Counted from the stretch's first letter, positions 8,027 to 17,577 are shown. The stretch: 59,750 bases of DNA from Pseudoxanthomonas suwonensis J47 (GCF_000513955.1 NZ_AZUZ01000028.1:1-59750), one strand, 5' to 3'. The notes: a model not told the origin generated them from the letters alone. Numbers and translations: made by a program.

Positions 8027-9589
8027 ATGAAGCTGGCAACACTGGACATGGTGATCGTGCTCGCCTACCTGGCGGGCATCTTCGTGCTGGCGCAGTGGGT
8101 CTCGCGCGAGAAGGCCGGGCACCAGAAATCGACCACCGACTACTTCCTCGCCAGCCGCTCGCTGCCGTGGTGGGCGATCGGCGCCTCGCTGATCGCGGCG
8201 AACATTTCCGCCGAGCAGATCATCGGCATGTCCGGTTCGGGCTATGCCATCGGCCTGGCGATCGCCTCCTACGAGTGGATGGCGGCGGCGACCCTGCTGA
8301 TCGTCGGCAAGTTCTTCCTGCCGATCTTCCTGCGCAACCGCATCTACACCATGCCGCAGTTCCTCGAGGAACGTTACGGCACGCGCATCCGCACGCTGAT
8401 GGCGGTGTTCTGGCTGGGCCTGTACGTGTTCGTCAACCTGACCTCGATCCTGTGGCTGGGTTCGATCGCGGTGGCGCAGGTGACCGGCATGGAGCAGATG
8501 CTGGCGCTGGCGCTGCTGGGCCTGTTCGCGCTGGCCTACCAGCTGTACGGCGGCCTCAAGGCGGTGGCGCTGACCGACATCGTGCAGGTGACCCTGCTGG
8601 TGCTCGGCGGCCTGCTGGTCACCGGGATCACCCTGGGTCACATCGGCGACGGCAGCGTCGCCGCCGGCTTCTCGAAGCTGTGGGCCGCACACCCCGGCCA
8701 CTTCGAGATGATCCTCGACAGGGACAACCCGTTCTACAAGGACCTGCCGGGCATCAGCGTGCTGGTCGGCGGCATGTGGATCATGAACATCAGCTACTGG
8801 GGCTTCAACCAGTACATCATCCAGCGCGCGCTGGCCGCGAAGGACATCCGCGAGGCGCAGAAGGGCGTGGTGTTCGCCGCGTTCCTGAAGCTGCTGATGC
8901 CGCTGGTGGTGGTGCTGCCGGGCATCGCCGCGGTGGTGCTGGCGCCGGAGCTGGCCAAGCCCGACGAGGCCTATCCGACGATGATGCGGTTGCTGCCCGG
9001 CGGCATCCTCGGCCTGGTGTTCGCCGCGCTGGTCGCGGCGATCGTCGCCTCGCTGGCCTCGAAGATCAATTCGGTGGCGACGATCTTCACCCTGGACTTC
9101 TACGCCAAGTCGCGGCCGCAGGCCGACCAGACGCACCTGGTGCGGGTGGGCCGCATCGCCGCGGCGGTGTCGGTGGTGGCGGCGATCCTGGCCGCGCGCC
9201 CGCTGCTGGGCAGCTTCGACCAGGCCTTCCAGTACATCCAGGAGTACACCGGCTTCTTCACCCCCGGCATCGTGGTGATCTTCGTGCTGGGCCTGTTCTG
9301 GAAGCGCGCCAACGAGGCCGGCGCGCTGGCCGCGGCGATCGGTTCGTTCGCGCTGTCGGTCGTGTTGAAGCTGGCGTGGCCGTCGCTGCCGTTCATCGAC
9401 CGCGTCGGCCTGGTGTTCCTGCTGGCGCTGGCGCTGGCGGTAGTGGTGTCGCTGGCGACGCGTCCGCAGCAGGCCGGCAGCGACCTGATCCGGACCGCCG
9501 ATGTCGACTATTCGACGTCGGCCGGTTTCAATATCGCCGCGCTCGGGGTCGTCGCGATCCTGGCCGCGCTCTACGCGCTGTTCTGGTGA
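8027..9589 (+). CDS. Sodium/sugar symporter (SSS family, SglT-like)
   Basis: A 520-residue inner-membrane transporter of the sodium:solute symporter family, with about 14 hydrophobic helices. The N-terminal segment TTDYFLASRSLPWWAIGASLIAAN is cut here to its core DYFLASRSLPWW, followed by ISAEQIIGMSGSGYA, both typical of SglT-type Na+/glucose or galactose carriers. The ATG at 8027 follows GGGGAGAGGG. Sitting between GH3 and LacI genes, it most likely imports the glucose or beta-glucoside released by the GH3 enzyme. Sugar specificity is inferred from context, not proved. Confidence 0.88.
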   Translation: MKLATLDMVIVLAYLAGIFVLAQWVSREKAGHQKSTTDYFLASRSLPWWAIGASLIAANISAEQIIGMSGSGYAIGLAIASYEWMAAATLLIVGKFFLPIFLRNRIYTMPQFLEERYGTRIRTLMAVFWLGLYVFVNLTSILWLGSIAVAQVTGMEQMLALALLGLFALAYQLYGGLKAVALTDIVQVTLLVLGGLLVTGITLGHIGDGSVAAGFSKLWAAHPGHFEMILDRDNPFYKDLPGISVLVGGMWIMNISYWGFNQYIIQRALAAKDIREAQKGVVFAAFLKLLMPLVVVLPGIAAVVLAPELAKPDEAYPTMMRLLPGGILGLVFAALVAAIVASLASKINSVATIFTLDFYAKSRPQADQTHLVRVGRIAAAVSVVAAILAARPLLGSFDQAFQYIQEYTGFFTPGIVVIFVLGLFWKRANEAGALAAAIGSFALSVVLKLAWPSLPFIDRVGLVFLLALALAVVVSLATRPQQAGSDLIRTADVDYSTSAGFNIAALGVVAILAALYALFW

Positions 9590-9647
9590 CGTGGCGGGCG
9601 GGTCCGGCGCGAGCGCCGGCCCGTTGCCGGCCACGGATGGAGGGGTG

Positions 9648-10658
9648 ATGCGGGTCAGGATCGAGGACGTCGCCAGGCAGGCGGGCGTCTCCATGAAGAC
9701 GGTGTCGCGCGTGCTCAACAACGAGCCCGGCGTGCGCGACGCCACCCGCGCACGGGTCCTGGAGACGGTGGGCGCGCTCAACTACCGGCCCGATCCGTCC
9801 GCGCGCAGCCTCGCCGGCAACCGCTCGTACCTGGTCGCGCTGCTGTACGACAACCCCTCGCCGAACTACCTGATGGAGATCCTCACCGGCGTGGTCGAGG
9901 CCTGCGAGAGCCACCACTACGGCATGGTGATGCAGCCGGTCAGCTACCGCAGCCCGGACTTCCTCGACACGGTCGATGCGCTGGTGGTGGCCTCGCGCCT
10001 GGACGGGCTGATCCTGACCCCGCCGCTGACCGACAGCCAGGCCCTGCTGGACCGGCTGGACCAGCGCGGCATCCCGTTCTCCTGCATCTCGCCCAAGGAC
10101 CGCGAGGGCCGCACCGGCGTGACCCTCGACGAGCACGAGGCGGTGTGCGAGCTGATGGCGCACCTGATCGCCCTGGGGCACCAGCGCATCGCCCACGTCC
10201 GGGGCCATCCGGACCACGGCGCCAGCGAATGGCGCCTGGCCGGCTACCGCACCGCGCTGCGCCGCGCCGGCCTGCGCTACGACCCGGAGCTGGTGGTCGA
10301 CGGCGAGTTCTCGTTCGATTCGGGCCTGGCCGCCGGCCGCCACCTGCTGACCCTGCCGGAGCGGCCCACCGCGATCTTCGCGGCCAACGACGACATGGCC
10401 GCCGGGGTGATGCGCGCGGCCAGCGAGCTGGGCCTGCGCGTGCCGGCCGACGTGTCGGTGTGCGGGTTCGACAATACCCCGATCTCGCAGCAGATCTTCC
10501 CGGCCATCACCACCGTGCAGCAGCCCACCCGCGACATGGGCCAGGTGGCCACCGTGCAGCTGCTCAACGCGATCCGCGAGCGCAGCGCCGGGCGCATGGT
10601 GCGGATGCCGTACTCGCTGCAGCTGCGCCAGTCGACCGGGCCGGTGCCGGCGGGCTGA
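9648..10658 (+). CDS. LacI-family transcriptional repressor
   Basis: A 336-residue LacI/GalR regulator: an N-terminal helix-turn-helix and hinge (RIEDVARQAGVSMKTVSRVL, residues 4-23, then NNEPGV and RSLAG) and a periplasmic-binding-protein-like sugar domain (PTAIFAANDDMAAGV near 245, CGFDNTPIS near 275). GGAGGGG precedes the ATG. Family members bind palindromes with a central CG; such a site is present at 5212-5225 before the GH3 gene. It probably represses the GH3/symporter set until a beta-glucoside or glucose-derived inducer is present. Confidence 0.9.
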   Translation: MRVRIEDVARQAGVSMKTVSRVLNNEPGVRDATRARVLETVGALNYRPDPSARSLAGNRSYLVALLYDNPSPNYLMEILTGVVEACESHHYGMVMQPVSYRSPDFLDTVDALVVASRLDGLILTPPLTDSQALLDRLDQRGIPFSCISPKDREGRTGVTLDEHEAVCELMAHLIALGHQRIAHVRGHPDHGASEWRLAGYRTALRRAGLRYDPELVVDGEFSFDSGLAAGRHLLTLPERPTAIFAANDDMAAGVMRAASELGLRVPADVSVCGFDNTPISQQIFPAITTVQQPTRDMGQVATVQLLNAIRERSAGRMVRMPYSLQLRQSTGPVPAG

Positions 10659-10850
10659 GGCCCGCGACCGGGTGCAGGCGGGGCCCCGGGACGCCCGCAG
10701 TCCGGCCCTCCATGGCGGCCGCACGCCGGGCAGCATCGGGTCTTCACCCGAGTGTGGGTAGGGTTCCGGTTTGCGATACTTCTGATTCCCCGACCCTGGC
10801 GCGGGTGCCATAACCGGGGTTTGGCAAGGACTCCGCAACGGAAGCGAGAG

Positions 10851-11204
10851 ATGTACAAGTCACCCTGGCCAGTTGCCGCCAAGCGCGGCAGGGTCGCCAT
10901 CGCGGGCGCCGTGCTGGCGCTCGCCCTCGGAAGCCCGGTGCTGCTGCCGGCCTCCGCCCCGGATGCCCCGCTGCAGATCCGCATGGTGGTCGTCGAGCCG
11001 GTGGACGTCGCCACCTTGCCCGCGCCCGTGCAGCGGCTGCAGGAGGCCTGGCCCGGCTACGCCAAGCGCTGGGCCTTCGCCCGCAAGGAAGCCTCCAGGA
11101 ATCCGCTCGCCGCGGTCCGCTTGCTTCGCAACGTCCACGCCGCGATGCAGAAGCGGAGCGACTGGCAGGCCTGGGAAGCGGACATGGCCGAAGCCGGCGA
11201 CTGA
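10851..11204 (+). CDS. Small hypothetical membrane/exported protein
   Basis: A 117-residue open frame starting MYKSPWPVAAKRGRVAIAG, with one hydrophobic segment (about 15-38, signal peptide or anchor) and a soluble tail rich in Arg, Ala and Trp. I do not recognise the family. Support is a protein-like composition in this frame, a purine-rich GAAGCGAGAG before the ATG, and a fitting gap between LacI and the convergent IOR gene. The antisense frame over the same bases reads as a GC-driven shadow. Confidence 0.55.
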   Translation: MYKSPWPVAAKRGRVAIAGAVLALALGSPVLLPASAPDAPLQIRMVVVEPVDVATLPAPVQRLQEAWPGYAKRWAFARKEASRNPLAAVRLLRNVHAAMQKRSDWQAWEADMAEAGD

Positions 11205-11279
11205 GCCTGGCTGGCGTGGCACTCCGCCGCTGCGGTGCGGACCGCCGCCACGCCGCTCCTGGCGCGGCGCCGGCGTGCC

Positions 11280-14200
11280 CTAGGCGGCGTCCCGGCTGAC
11301 CACCCGCAGCGGGCTGTCCCAGTCCTGCAGCAGCTCGGCCTCGCGCGCCCTGGCCTTGTGCAGGTGCGCTTCCTTGACGTGGCCGTAGCCGCGGATCTGC
11401 TCCGGGATGCTGGCGATGCGCGTGGCCAGCTCCAGGTTGCCGGCATCGAGCCGGGCGAGCAGGCGCTCGACGGTGGCGAAGTAGTCCTCCACCAGCTGCC
11501 GCTCCATCCGCCGTTCGGCGGTGCGGCCGAACGGGTCGAGGGCGGTGCCGCGCAGGAAGCGCAGCTTCGCCAGCCAGCGGAACGCGGTGAACATCCACGG
11601 TCCGTACTCGCGCTTGACCAGGCGGCCCTGCGCGTCCTTCTTCGCCAGCAGCGGCGGCGCCAGGTGGAAATGCAGGGTGTAGTCGCCCTCGAACTGCTGC
11701 TGCAGGCGGCGCTGGAACTCGCCGCTGGTGTACAGCCGCGCCACCTCGTACTCGTCCTTGTAGGCCATCAGCTTGAAGGCGTAGCGCGCCACCGCCTCGG
11801 TCAGCGCGGTGGAGCCGGGGGCCTTCAGGTTCTCGGCGGCGCGCACCTTCGCCACCAGCCCGCTGTAGCGGCGCGCGTAGGCGGCGTCCTGGTACTCGGT
11901 GAGGAAGCGTTCGCGGCGCGCGACCAGTTCGTCGAGGCTGCGCGACAGGCGCAGGTCGTCCAGCGGCAGGGCGGTGACCTCGCCGGTCGCCGCATCCAGC
12001 GGCGAGGCGCCTTCGCCGGCGACCGCGCCGCGTTCGGGCAGGCCGCGCAGGTTGCGGTCGGCACGCGCCGGGCGCGGCGCGCTGATGCTGCCGAACTCGC
12101 TGCCTTCCCAGTCGCCCGGCGGCAGCTGGTGCAGGCCGTCGGCGCTGCGCTCGTCGCCGGTCACCGGATTGCTGACCAGGCCGGCGGCCTTGGCCACCGC
12201 GTGCGGATCGACCGCGGCGAGGCGGCCCCAGGCGAAGGCCTGGCGGTTCATTTCCACGGCGGCGCCGTTGAGTTCGATCGCGCGCATCAGCGCGCCGTGC
12301 GAGACCGGCACCAGGCCCAGCTGCCAGGCGTAGCCGAGCATGAACAGGTTGCTGGCGATGGCGTCGCCGAGCAGGGCCGTGGCCAGCTGGGTGGCGTCGA
12401 GCAGGCGCGGTTCGCGCCCGCCCAGGGCCAGGCGGATGCCGGCGATGATGTCCGCCGCCGGGAAGTGCAGGTCCGGGCGCGTGGTGAAGGTGCCGGGCAT
12501 CGCCTCGTAGGTGTTGAGCACCACTTCCGAGCGTTCGCCGCGGACCTTGGACAGCGCCCAGTAGTCGTTGACCACGACCATGTCGCAGCCGAGCACCAGG
12601 TCGGCCTCGCCCGCCGCGATCCGCACGGCGTGGATGTCCTCCGGCGTGCGCGCCAGGCGCACGTGGGTGGTGACCGCGCCGCCCTTCTGCGCCAGGCCGG
12701 TCTGGTCGAGAACGGTGGCGCCCTTGCCCTCCAGGTGCCCGGCCATGCCGAGCAGCGCGCCGATGGTGACCACGCCGGTGCCGCCGACGCCGGTGATCAG
12801 GATGTTCCAGGGCCGGTCCAGGCGCGTGCGGAACGCCGGTTCCGGCAGGTTGTCCAGCAGCGCCGCGGCCTCGGCGCGCGGGCCCTTGCGCGGCTTGCCG
12901 CCGTGCACGGTGACGAAGCTGGGGCAGAAGCCCTGCACGCAGGAGTAGTCCTTGTTGCAGTTGGACTGGTCGATCTCGCGCTTGCGCCCGAACTCGGTCT
13001 CCTTCGGCAGCACCGACACGCAGAAGCTCTTCTGCCCGCAGTCGCCGCAGCCTTCGCAGACCAGGGTGTTGACCATCACCCGCTTCTGCGGATCCTCGAG
13101 CCTGCCGCGCTTGCGGCGGCGGCGCTTCTCGGTGGCGCAGGTCTGGTCGTAGATCAGGATCGAGACGCCCTTCACCTCGCGCAGGCGCTTCTGCACCGCG
13201 TCCAGCTCGCTGCGGTCGTGGAACTCGACGCCGGTGGGGAACAGCTCGCGCTTCGACCATTTCGAAATGTCGTCGCTGACCAGCACGATCGTGTCGATGC
13301 CCTCGGCACGCATCTGCCAGGCGATGTCCGGCACGCTCAGCTGGCCGTCGACCGGCTGCCCGCCGGTCATCGCCACCGCGTCGTTGTAGAGGATCTTGTA
13401 GGTGATGTTGACCTTGGCGGCCACGGCCTGGCGGATCGCCAGCGAGCCGCTGTGGAAGTAGGTGCCGTCGCCGAGGTTCTGGAACACGTGCGGCGTGTCG
13501 GTGAACGGCGCCTGCCCGGCCCAGGTGACGCCTTCGCCGCCCATGTGGGTGAAGGTGTCGGTGGAGCGGTCCATCCACGTGACCATGTAGTGGCAGCCGA
13601 TGCCGCCCAGCGCGCGCGATCCTTCGGGCACCACCGTCGAGGTGTTGTGCGGGCAGCCGGAGCAGTAGTGCGGCACGCGCGGGAAGTTGGCGCGCGGCAG
13701 CGCCATCTCCGCTTCCTTCTCGTCCATCCAGCGCAGGCGCTGTTCGATGGATTCGCTGAACGCGCCCGATGGAAGCGGGAAGCGCTGGATGCGGCGGCCG
13801 ATCACGCCGGCGATCGTGGCCGGGGTCAGTTCGCCGGTGGACGGCAGGATCCATTCGCCGGCCTCGTCGTACTTGCCGACGATGCTCGGGCGGCGCCCCC
13901 AGTCGGCCGGCCAGTTGTAGAACTGCTCCTTCATCTGCCGCTCGATGAAGGCGCGCTTCTCCTCCACCACGACGATGTCCTCGAGCCCGCGCGCGAACGC
14001 GGCGATGCCCTGCGGCTCCAGCGGCCAGGTCATGCCGACCTTGTACACGCGGATGCCGATGTCGCGGCAGGCGGCCTCGTCCAGGCCCAGGTATTCCAGC
14101 GCCTGCAGCACGTCCAGGTAGCTCTTGCCGGTGGTGACGATGCCCAGCCGCGCGCGCGGCGAGTCGAGCACGATCCGGTCGATGCGGTTGGCGCGGGCGA

Positions 14201-15035
14201 AGGCCTGCGCGGCGCGGATCGCGTAGCGGTGCAGGCGCATCTCCTGCTCCAGCGGCGGATCCGGCCAGCGGATGTTGAGCCCGCCCGGGGGCAGCTCGAA
14301 ATCCTCCGGCAGCACGATCCGGCGCGCGAACGGATCCACGTCCACCGAGGCGGAGGATTCCACCGTCTCGGCGATGGTCTTGAAGCCGATCCAGCGGCCG
14401 GTGTAGCGGCTCATCGCCCAGCCGACCAGGCCGAGGTCGAGGATGTCCTGCACGCCGGCCGGGTTGAGCACCGGCATCATCGCGCTGACGAACTCGTCCT
14501 CGCTGCCATGCGGCAGGGTCGAGCTGCGGCAGGCATGGTCGTCGGCGGCCAGCGCCAGCACGCCGCCATGCTTCGAGGTGCCGGCGGCGTTGCCGTGCTT
14601 GAACACGTCGCCGCAGCGGTCCACGCCCGGGCCCTTGCCGTACCACATGGCGTACACGCCATCGACCCTGGCGCCTGGGAACAGGTTGGTCTGCTGCGTG
14701 CCCCAGACCATGGTCGCGCCCAGGTCCTCGTTGAGGCCGGGCTGGAAGCGCACCTTCGCCGCCTCCAGGTGCTTGCGCGCGCGCCACAGCTCCAGGTCGA
14801 AGCCGCCCAGCGGGCTGCCGCGGTAGCCGCTGATGAAACCGGCGGTATCGAGGCCCGCGGCGGCGTCGCGCAGCTGCTGCATCAGCGGCAGCCGCACCAG
14901 CGCCTGCACGCCGCTGAGGTAGATGCGGCCGTCGCGGCGCGTGTACTTGTGCTCGAGCGTGTAGTCGGCGTCGAACGTGTCCAGGCCGGGCAGGTTCGCG
15001 GAAGAAGGCGAGGTCAGTTCGGCAGTACTGGTCAT
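11280..15035 (-). CDS. Indolepyruvate ferredoxin oxidoreductase, single-chain fusion
   Basis: A 1251-residue 2-oxoacid:acceptor oxidoreductase in which the alpha, ferredoxin-like and gamma parts are joined in one chain, as in many proteobacteria. It oxidatively decarboxylates indolepyruvate and other aryl or branched 2-oxo acids to acyl-CoA. Visible parts: the pyrimidine-binding N-terminal domain (SGYRGSPLGG near 70); a TPP domain (HYCSGCPHNTST, then GDGTYFHSG near 522); a cysteine cluster for Fe-S binding (CEGCGDCG near 660 and CNKDYSCVQGFCPSF near 692); a gamma Rossmann-like domain (ITGVGGTGVVTIGALLG); and a C-terminal DUF6537-like region. The ATG at 15035 (MTSTAEL) is chosen over upstream open sequence. 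Transcribed alone. Confidence 0.92.
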   Translation of the reverse strand: MTSTAELTSPSSANLPGLDTFDADYTLEHKYTRRDGRIYLSGVQALVRLPLMQQLRDAAAGLDTAGFISGYRGSPLGGFDLELWRARKHLEAAKVRFQPGLNEDLGATMVWGTQQTNLFPGARVDGVYAMWYGKGPGVDRCGDVFKHGNAAGTSKHGGVLALAADDHACRSSTLPHGSEDEFVSAMMPVLNPAGVQDILDLGLVGWAMSRYTGRWIGFKTIAETVESSASVDVDPFARRIVLPEDFELPPGGLNIRWPDPPLEQEMRLHRYAIRAAQAFARANRIDRIVLDSPRARLGIVTTGKSYLDVLQALEYLGLDEAACRDIGIRVYKVGMTWPLEPQGIAAFARGLEDIVVVEEKRAFIERQMKEQFYNWPADWGRRPSIVGKYDEAGEWILPSTGELTPATIAGVIGRRIQRFPLPSGAFSESIEQRLRWMDEKEAEMALPRANFPRVPHYCSGCPHNTSTVVPEGSRALGGIGCHYMVTWMDRSTDTFTHMGGEGVTWAGQAPFTDTPHVFQNLGDGTYFHSGSLAIRQAVAAKVNITYKILYNDAVAMTGGQPVDGQLSVPDIAWQMRAEGIDTIVLVSDDISKWSKRELFPTGVEFHDRSELDAVQKRLREVKGVSILIYDQTCATEKRRRRKRGRLEDPQKRVMVNTLVCEGCGDCGQKSFCVSVLPKETEFGRKREIDQSNCNKDYSCVQGFCPSFVTVHGGKPRKGPRAEAAALLDNLPEPAFRTRLDRPWNILITGVGGTGVVTIGALLGMAGHLEGKGATVLDQTGLAQKGGAVTTHVRLARTPEDIHAVRIAAGEADLVLGCDMVVVNDYWALSKVRGERSEVVLNTYEAMPGTFTTRPDLHFPAADIIAGIRLALGGREPRLLDATQLATALLGDAIASNLFMLGYAWQLGLVPVSHGALMRAIELNGAAVEMNRQAFAWGRLAAVDPHAVAKAAGLVSNPVTGDERSADGLHQLPPGDWEGSEFGSISAPRPARADRNLRGLPERGAVAGEGASPLDAATGEVTALPLDDLRLSRSLDELVARRERFLTEYQDAAYARRYSGLVAKVRAAENLKAPGSTALTEAVARYAFKLMAYKDEYEVARLYTSGEFQRRLQQQFEGDYTLHFHLAPPLLAKKDAQGRLVKREYGPWMFTAFRWLAKLRFLRGTALDPFGRTAERRMERQLVEDYFATVERLLARLDAGNLELATRIASIPEQIRGYGHVKEAHLHKARAREAELLQDWDSPLRVVSRDAA

Positions 15036-15081
15036 GGCGGGCCCTGTCTGGCGGAACCGGGCCTCGCCGGCCCGGCGTCGC

Positions 15082-15087
15082 ATCATA
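15082..15087 (-). promoter_or_regulatory. Extended -10 element upstream of the IOR gene
   Basis: On the minus strand TGTTATGAT gives an extended -10 (TG-n-TATGAT), predicting a start near 15075 and a leader of about 40 nt. No good -35 is visible, which is acceptable for extended -10 promoters. Confidence 0.45.
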
Positions 15088-15184
15088 ACAAGCGCCATTC
15101 TGTGATGAGCCGCACTCGTCCACTGTGCGTTGCAGCGGTTAGGATGCAGGCAAGGGGAGGCAGTCGGTTCCCGGGGATGAAGTC

Positions 15185-15814
15185 ATGAAGTTGCGTTTAC
15201 CGCTTGCGGCCGCCCTGGCCCTGTGCGCGCTGCTTGCGCAGGCGCAGAGCCTGCCGGCGCCGAAGGAGTTCTACTTCGACGAGGATCCACACACCACCCG
15301 CGCCATCGTCGCCGTGCAGGGCGAGGGCGATGCGGTGGTGGATCGGCTCGCCGCCAACATCGCACGCAGGTCTTCGGACGTGGAATCGCGCGCGCAGCTG
15401 GCGCGCGTGGCGATGCGTTCCGGCCGCATGGAGCTGGGCGAGGAGCTGTACCGCGCCGCGCGGAAGGCCGCCGGCAGCAACCAGCGCCTGGCGCGCGCGG
15501 TGACCTGGAACTACGCCTGGGACCTGTACCACGCCGGCCAGCCCGAGCGCGCGCTGGACCAGTGGCAGTCGCTGCTCGGCGGCTGGCCGAGCACGCCGTC
15601 CTGGCAGCCGCCGACCCTGGCGATGGCGCTGTGGAAGGTGGGCCGCAAGGCCGAGGCGGCCACCTGGTACGCCGCCGCGGTGCGCACCGAACCGCAGCAG
15701 TGGTCGGGCACTTCCGCCTATGCCCGCCTGCTGCCGGACTGGCGCGAGGAGGACCGCGCGACCCTGGCCGAAGTGCAGGCCTACTGGCAGGCCAATCCGC
15801 CCGCCTGGCCCTGA
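15185..15814 (+). CDS. Exported repeat (TPR-like) protein of unknown function
   Basis: A 209-residue protein with a clear signal peptide (MKLRLPLAAALALCALLAQA, cleavage near 20). The mature part is helical with TPR-like spacing (SRAQLARVAMRSGRMELGEELY; AWDLYHAGQPERALDQWQSL; TLAMALWKVGRKAEAATWYAA), suggesting two to three repeats and a protein-binding role in the periplasm. No catalytic motif is seen. It is divergent from the IOR gene; GGGG at 15174-15177 may serve as ribosome binding site. Confidence 0.75.
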   Translation: MKLRLPLAAALALCALLAQAQSLPAPKEFYFDEDPHTTRAIVAVQGEGDAVVDRLAANIARRSSDVESRAQLARVAMRSGRMELGEELYRAARKAAGSNQRLARAVTWNYAWDLYHAGQPERALDQWQSLLGGWPSTPSWQPPTLAMALWKVGRKAEAATWYAAAVRTEPQQWSGTSAYARLLPDWREEDRATLAEVQAYWQANPPAWP

Positions 15815-15889
15815 CCGCCGGGCCGCGCCCTGCCGGGCGTGTGCGACAATAGGCGCGTTTCCACCACGCAGGCGCGGTCCGGCGCGACC

Positions 15890-16594
15890 ATGATCAGCAA
15901 CGAACTCCAGCTCGAGCCCTGGCGCGCGCGCCTGCGCGCCCACGGCCGGGTGCAGATCCCGGGTTTCCTGCAGGAAGAGGCCGCCGAACGCCTGCACCAG
16001 TGCCTGCGCGACGAGGTGCCGTGGGAGATCGCCCAGCGCACCGGCGCCGAGCTGCCGCCGGGACTGCCGCGCGAGGCCGCGCCGGGCAGCGAGGACGACG
16101 CCCGCCTGCTGCAGGCCGCCACCGCGCGCGCGCGCGACGGCTTCGAGTTCTATTTCGACCGCTACCGGATGATCGACGCGCGTCGCGAGGGCCGCGACCC
16201 GCAGCTGGTCCTGCACGCGGTGGTGGATTTCCTCAACAGCCCCGAGTTCATCGCCTTCGCCCGCCAGCTGACCGGCGACGCGGAAATCCGCATGACCAGC
16301 GCGATCGCCGTGCGCTACCGCCACGGCCACTTCCTGCGGTCGCACAGCGACCACGCCAGCGACGAGGACCGCGCCTTCGCCTACGTGGTCAACCTGTCGC
16401 ACGGCTGGAAGCCGGACTGGGGCGGGCTGCTGCATTTCCTCGATCCCACGGAGAGCCGGGTGATCGACACCTTTACCCCGCTGTGGAACTCGCTGAGCCT
16501 GTTCCGCGTGCCGCAACCGCACGAGGTCAGCCTGGTGGCGCCCTGGGCGGGCGGCCCGCGCTACAGCATCACCGGGTGGCTGCGCCGCGGCTGA
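15890..16594 (+). CDS. 2-oxoglutarate/Fe(II)-dependent oxygenase (prolyl hydroxylase-like)
   Basis: A 234-residue protein of the 2OG-Fe(II) oxygenase superfamily. The iron facial triad is visible as HSD near residues 153-155 (LRSHSDHASD) and a distal His in QPHEVSLV near 213, with an Arg in RYSITGWL for 2-oxoglutarate. It resembles the proline 4-hydroxylase/PKHD group that hydroxylates protein side chains. The ATG at 15890 begins MISNELQLEP. The AEC transporter starts 9 bases after its stop, so the two may be co-transcribed. The substrate is unknown. Confidence 0.8.
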   Translation: MISNELQLEPWRARLRAHGRVQIPGFLQEEAAERLHQCLRDEVPWEIAQRTGAELPPGLPREAAPGSEDDARLLQAATARARDGFEFYFDRYRMIDARREGRDPQLVLHAVVDFLNSPEFIAFARQLTGDAEIRMTSAIAVRYRHGHFLRSHSDHASDEDRAFAYVVNLSHGWKPDWGGLLHFLDPTESRVIDTFTPLWNSLSLFRVPQPHEVSLVAPWAGGPRYSITGWLRRG

Positions 16595-16603
16595 GCCGGA
16601 ACG

Positions 16604-17521
16604 ATGGCTTTCGATGCATTCGCGCTGATCCTGGCCATGCTCGCGCTGGGCATGGCCATGGGCCGCACCTCGCTGCTGCCGCACAACGCCTCCGAGGTGC
16701 TCAACCTGGTGGTGCTGTACGTGTGCCTGCCGGCGGCGGTGCTGATCTACGTGCCGCAGCTGCACCTGCAGTGGTCGCTGCTGGGCGTGGCGCTGACCCC
16801 GTGGATCCTGATGGGCGCCACCTGGGCGCTGGTGACCGCGGCGGCGCGCCTGTGGAAGTTCGGCCGCGAACAGTACGCGGTGCTGCTGCTGTGCGTGGGC
16901 CTGTGCAACTCCAGCTTCCTCGGCTACCCGATGATGCGCGCGCTGCTGGGCGAGGACGCGGTGCAGTATGCGGTGGTGTACGACCAGTTCGGCACCTTCA
17001 TGCTGCTGTCGACGGTGGGCCTGTACATCTGCGCGCGCTACAGCGGCGACGCGCCGCCGGGGCCGCGCCAGGTGGCGCTGCGCATCGCCCGCTTCCCGCC
17101 GGTGTGGGCGCTGCTGCTGGGCCTGACGCTGATGCCGGAACAGCCGCCGCACTGGATCGCTTCCGGCCTGCAGCGCCTGGCCGATGCGATGCTGCCGCTG
17201 GTGATGCTGGCGGTGGGCCTGTCGATCCGTTTGCGCCTGCCGCGCGAGGAGCTGGGTCCGCTGGCCACCGGCCTGGCGCTGAAGCTGCTGGTGATGCCGG
17301 CGATCGCGCTGCCGCTGTCGCTGCTGTTCGGCATGCCGCCGCTGATGCTGCAGGCCAACGTGCTCGAATCGGCGATGCCGACCATGGTCTCGGCCGCGGC
17401 GCTGGCGATGGCCCACGGCCTGGCGCCGCGCCTGTGCGCGGCGCTGGTGGGCTACGGCATCGTGCTGTGCCTGCTGACCCTGCCGGCCTGGGCCTGGCTG
17501 CTGGGGCGCGTGGTCGCCTGA
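16604..17521 (+). CDS. AEC-family (auxin efflux carrier type) permease
   Basis: A 305-residue inner-membrane protein with about ten hydrophobic helices and family segments (MGRTSLLPHNASEVLNLVVLY, cut at VLNLVVLYVCLPA; CNSSFLGYPMMRALLG; NVLESAMPTMVSAAALA). Bacterial AEC members export malate, malonate or other organic acids. It follows the oxygenase gene closely and converges on the AAA ATPase gene. Substrate not deducible. Confidence 0.85.
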   Translation: MAFDAFALILAMLALGMAMGRTSLLPHNASEVLNLVVLYVCLPAAVLIYVPQLHLQWSLLGVALTPWILMGATWALVTAAARLWKFGREQYAVLLLCVGLCNSSFLGYPMMRALLGEDAVQYAVVYDQFGTFMLLSTVGLYICARYSGDAPPGPRQVALRIARFPPVWALLLGLTLMPEQPPHWIASGLQRLADAMLPLVMLAVGLSIRLRLPREELGPLATGLALKLLVMPAIALPLSLLFGMPPLMLQANVLESAMPTMVSAAALAMAHGLAPRLCAALVGYGIVLCLLTLPAWAWLLGRVVA

Positions 17522-17549
17522 CCGCGGCCGCCTGACCGCGGGTTTCCCA

Positions 17550-17568
17550 CCCGTCGCCCGGCGACGGG
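17550..17568. terminator. Short hairpin between convergent genes
   Basis: CCCGTCGC, loop CCG, GCGACGGG (17550-17568) forms an 8-bp perfect stem in the 56-bp gap between the AEC and AAA genes. No U-run follows on either strand, so the terminator role is tentative. Confidence 0.4.
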
Positions 17569-17577
17569 CATCGGCGG

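Noticed and set aside
11235-15188. Very long open frame on the plus strand opposite the IOR gene
   Set aside because: High GC keeps antisense frames open. The translation is rich in Ala, Arg, Gln, Val and His with no domain, while the minus frame encodes a complete IOR.
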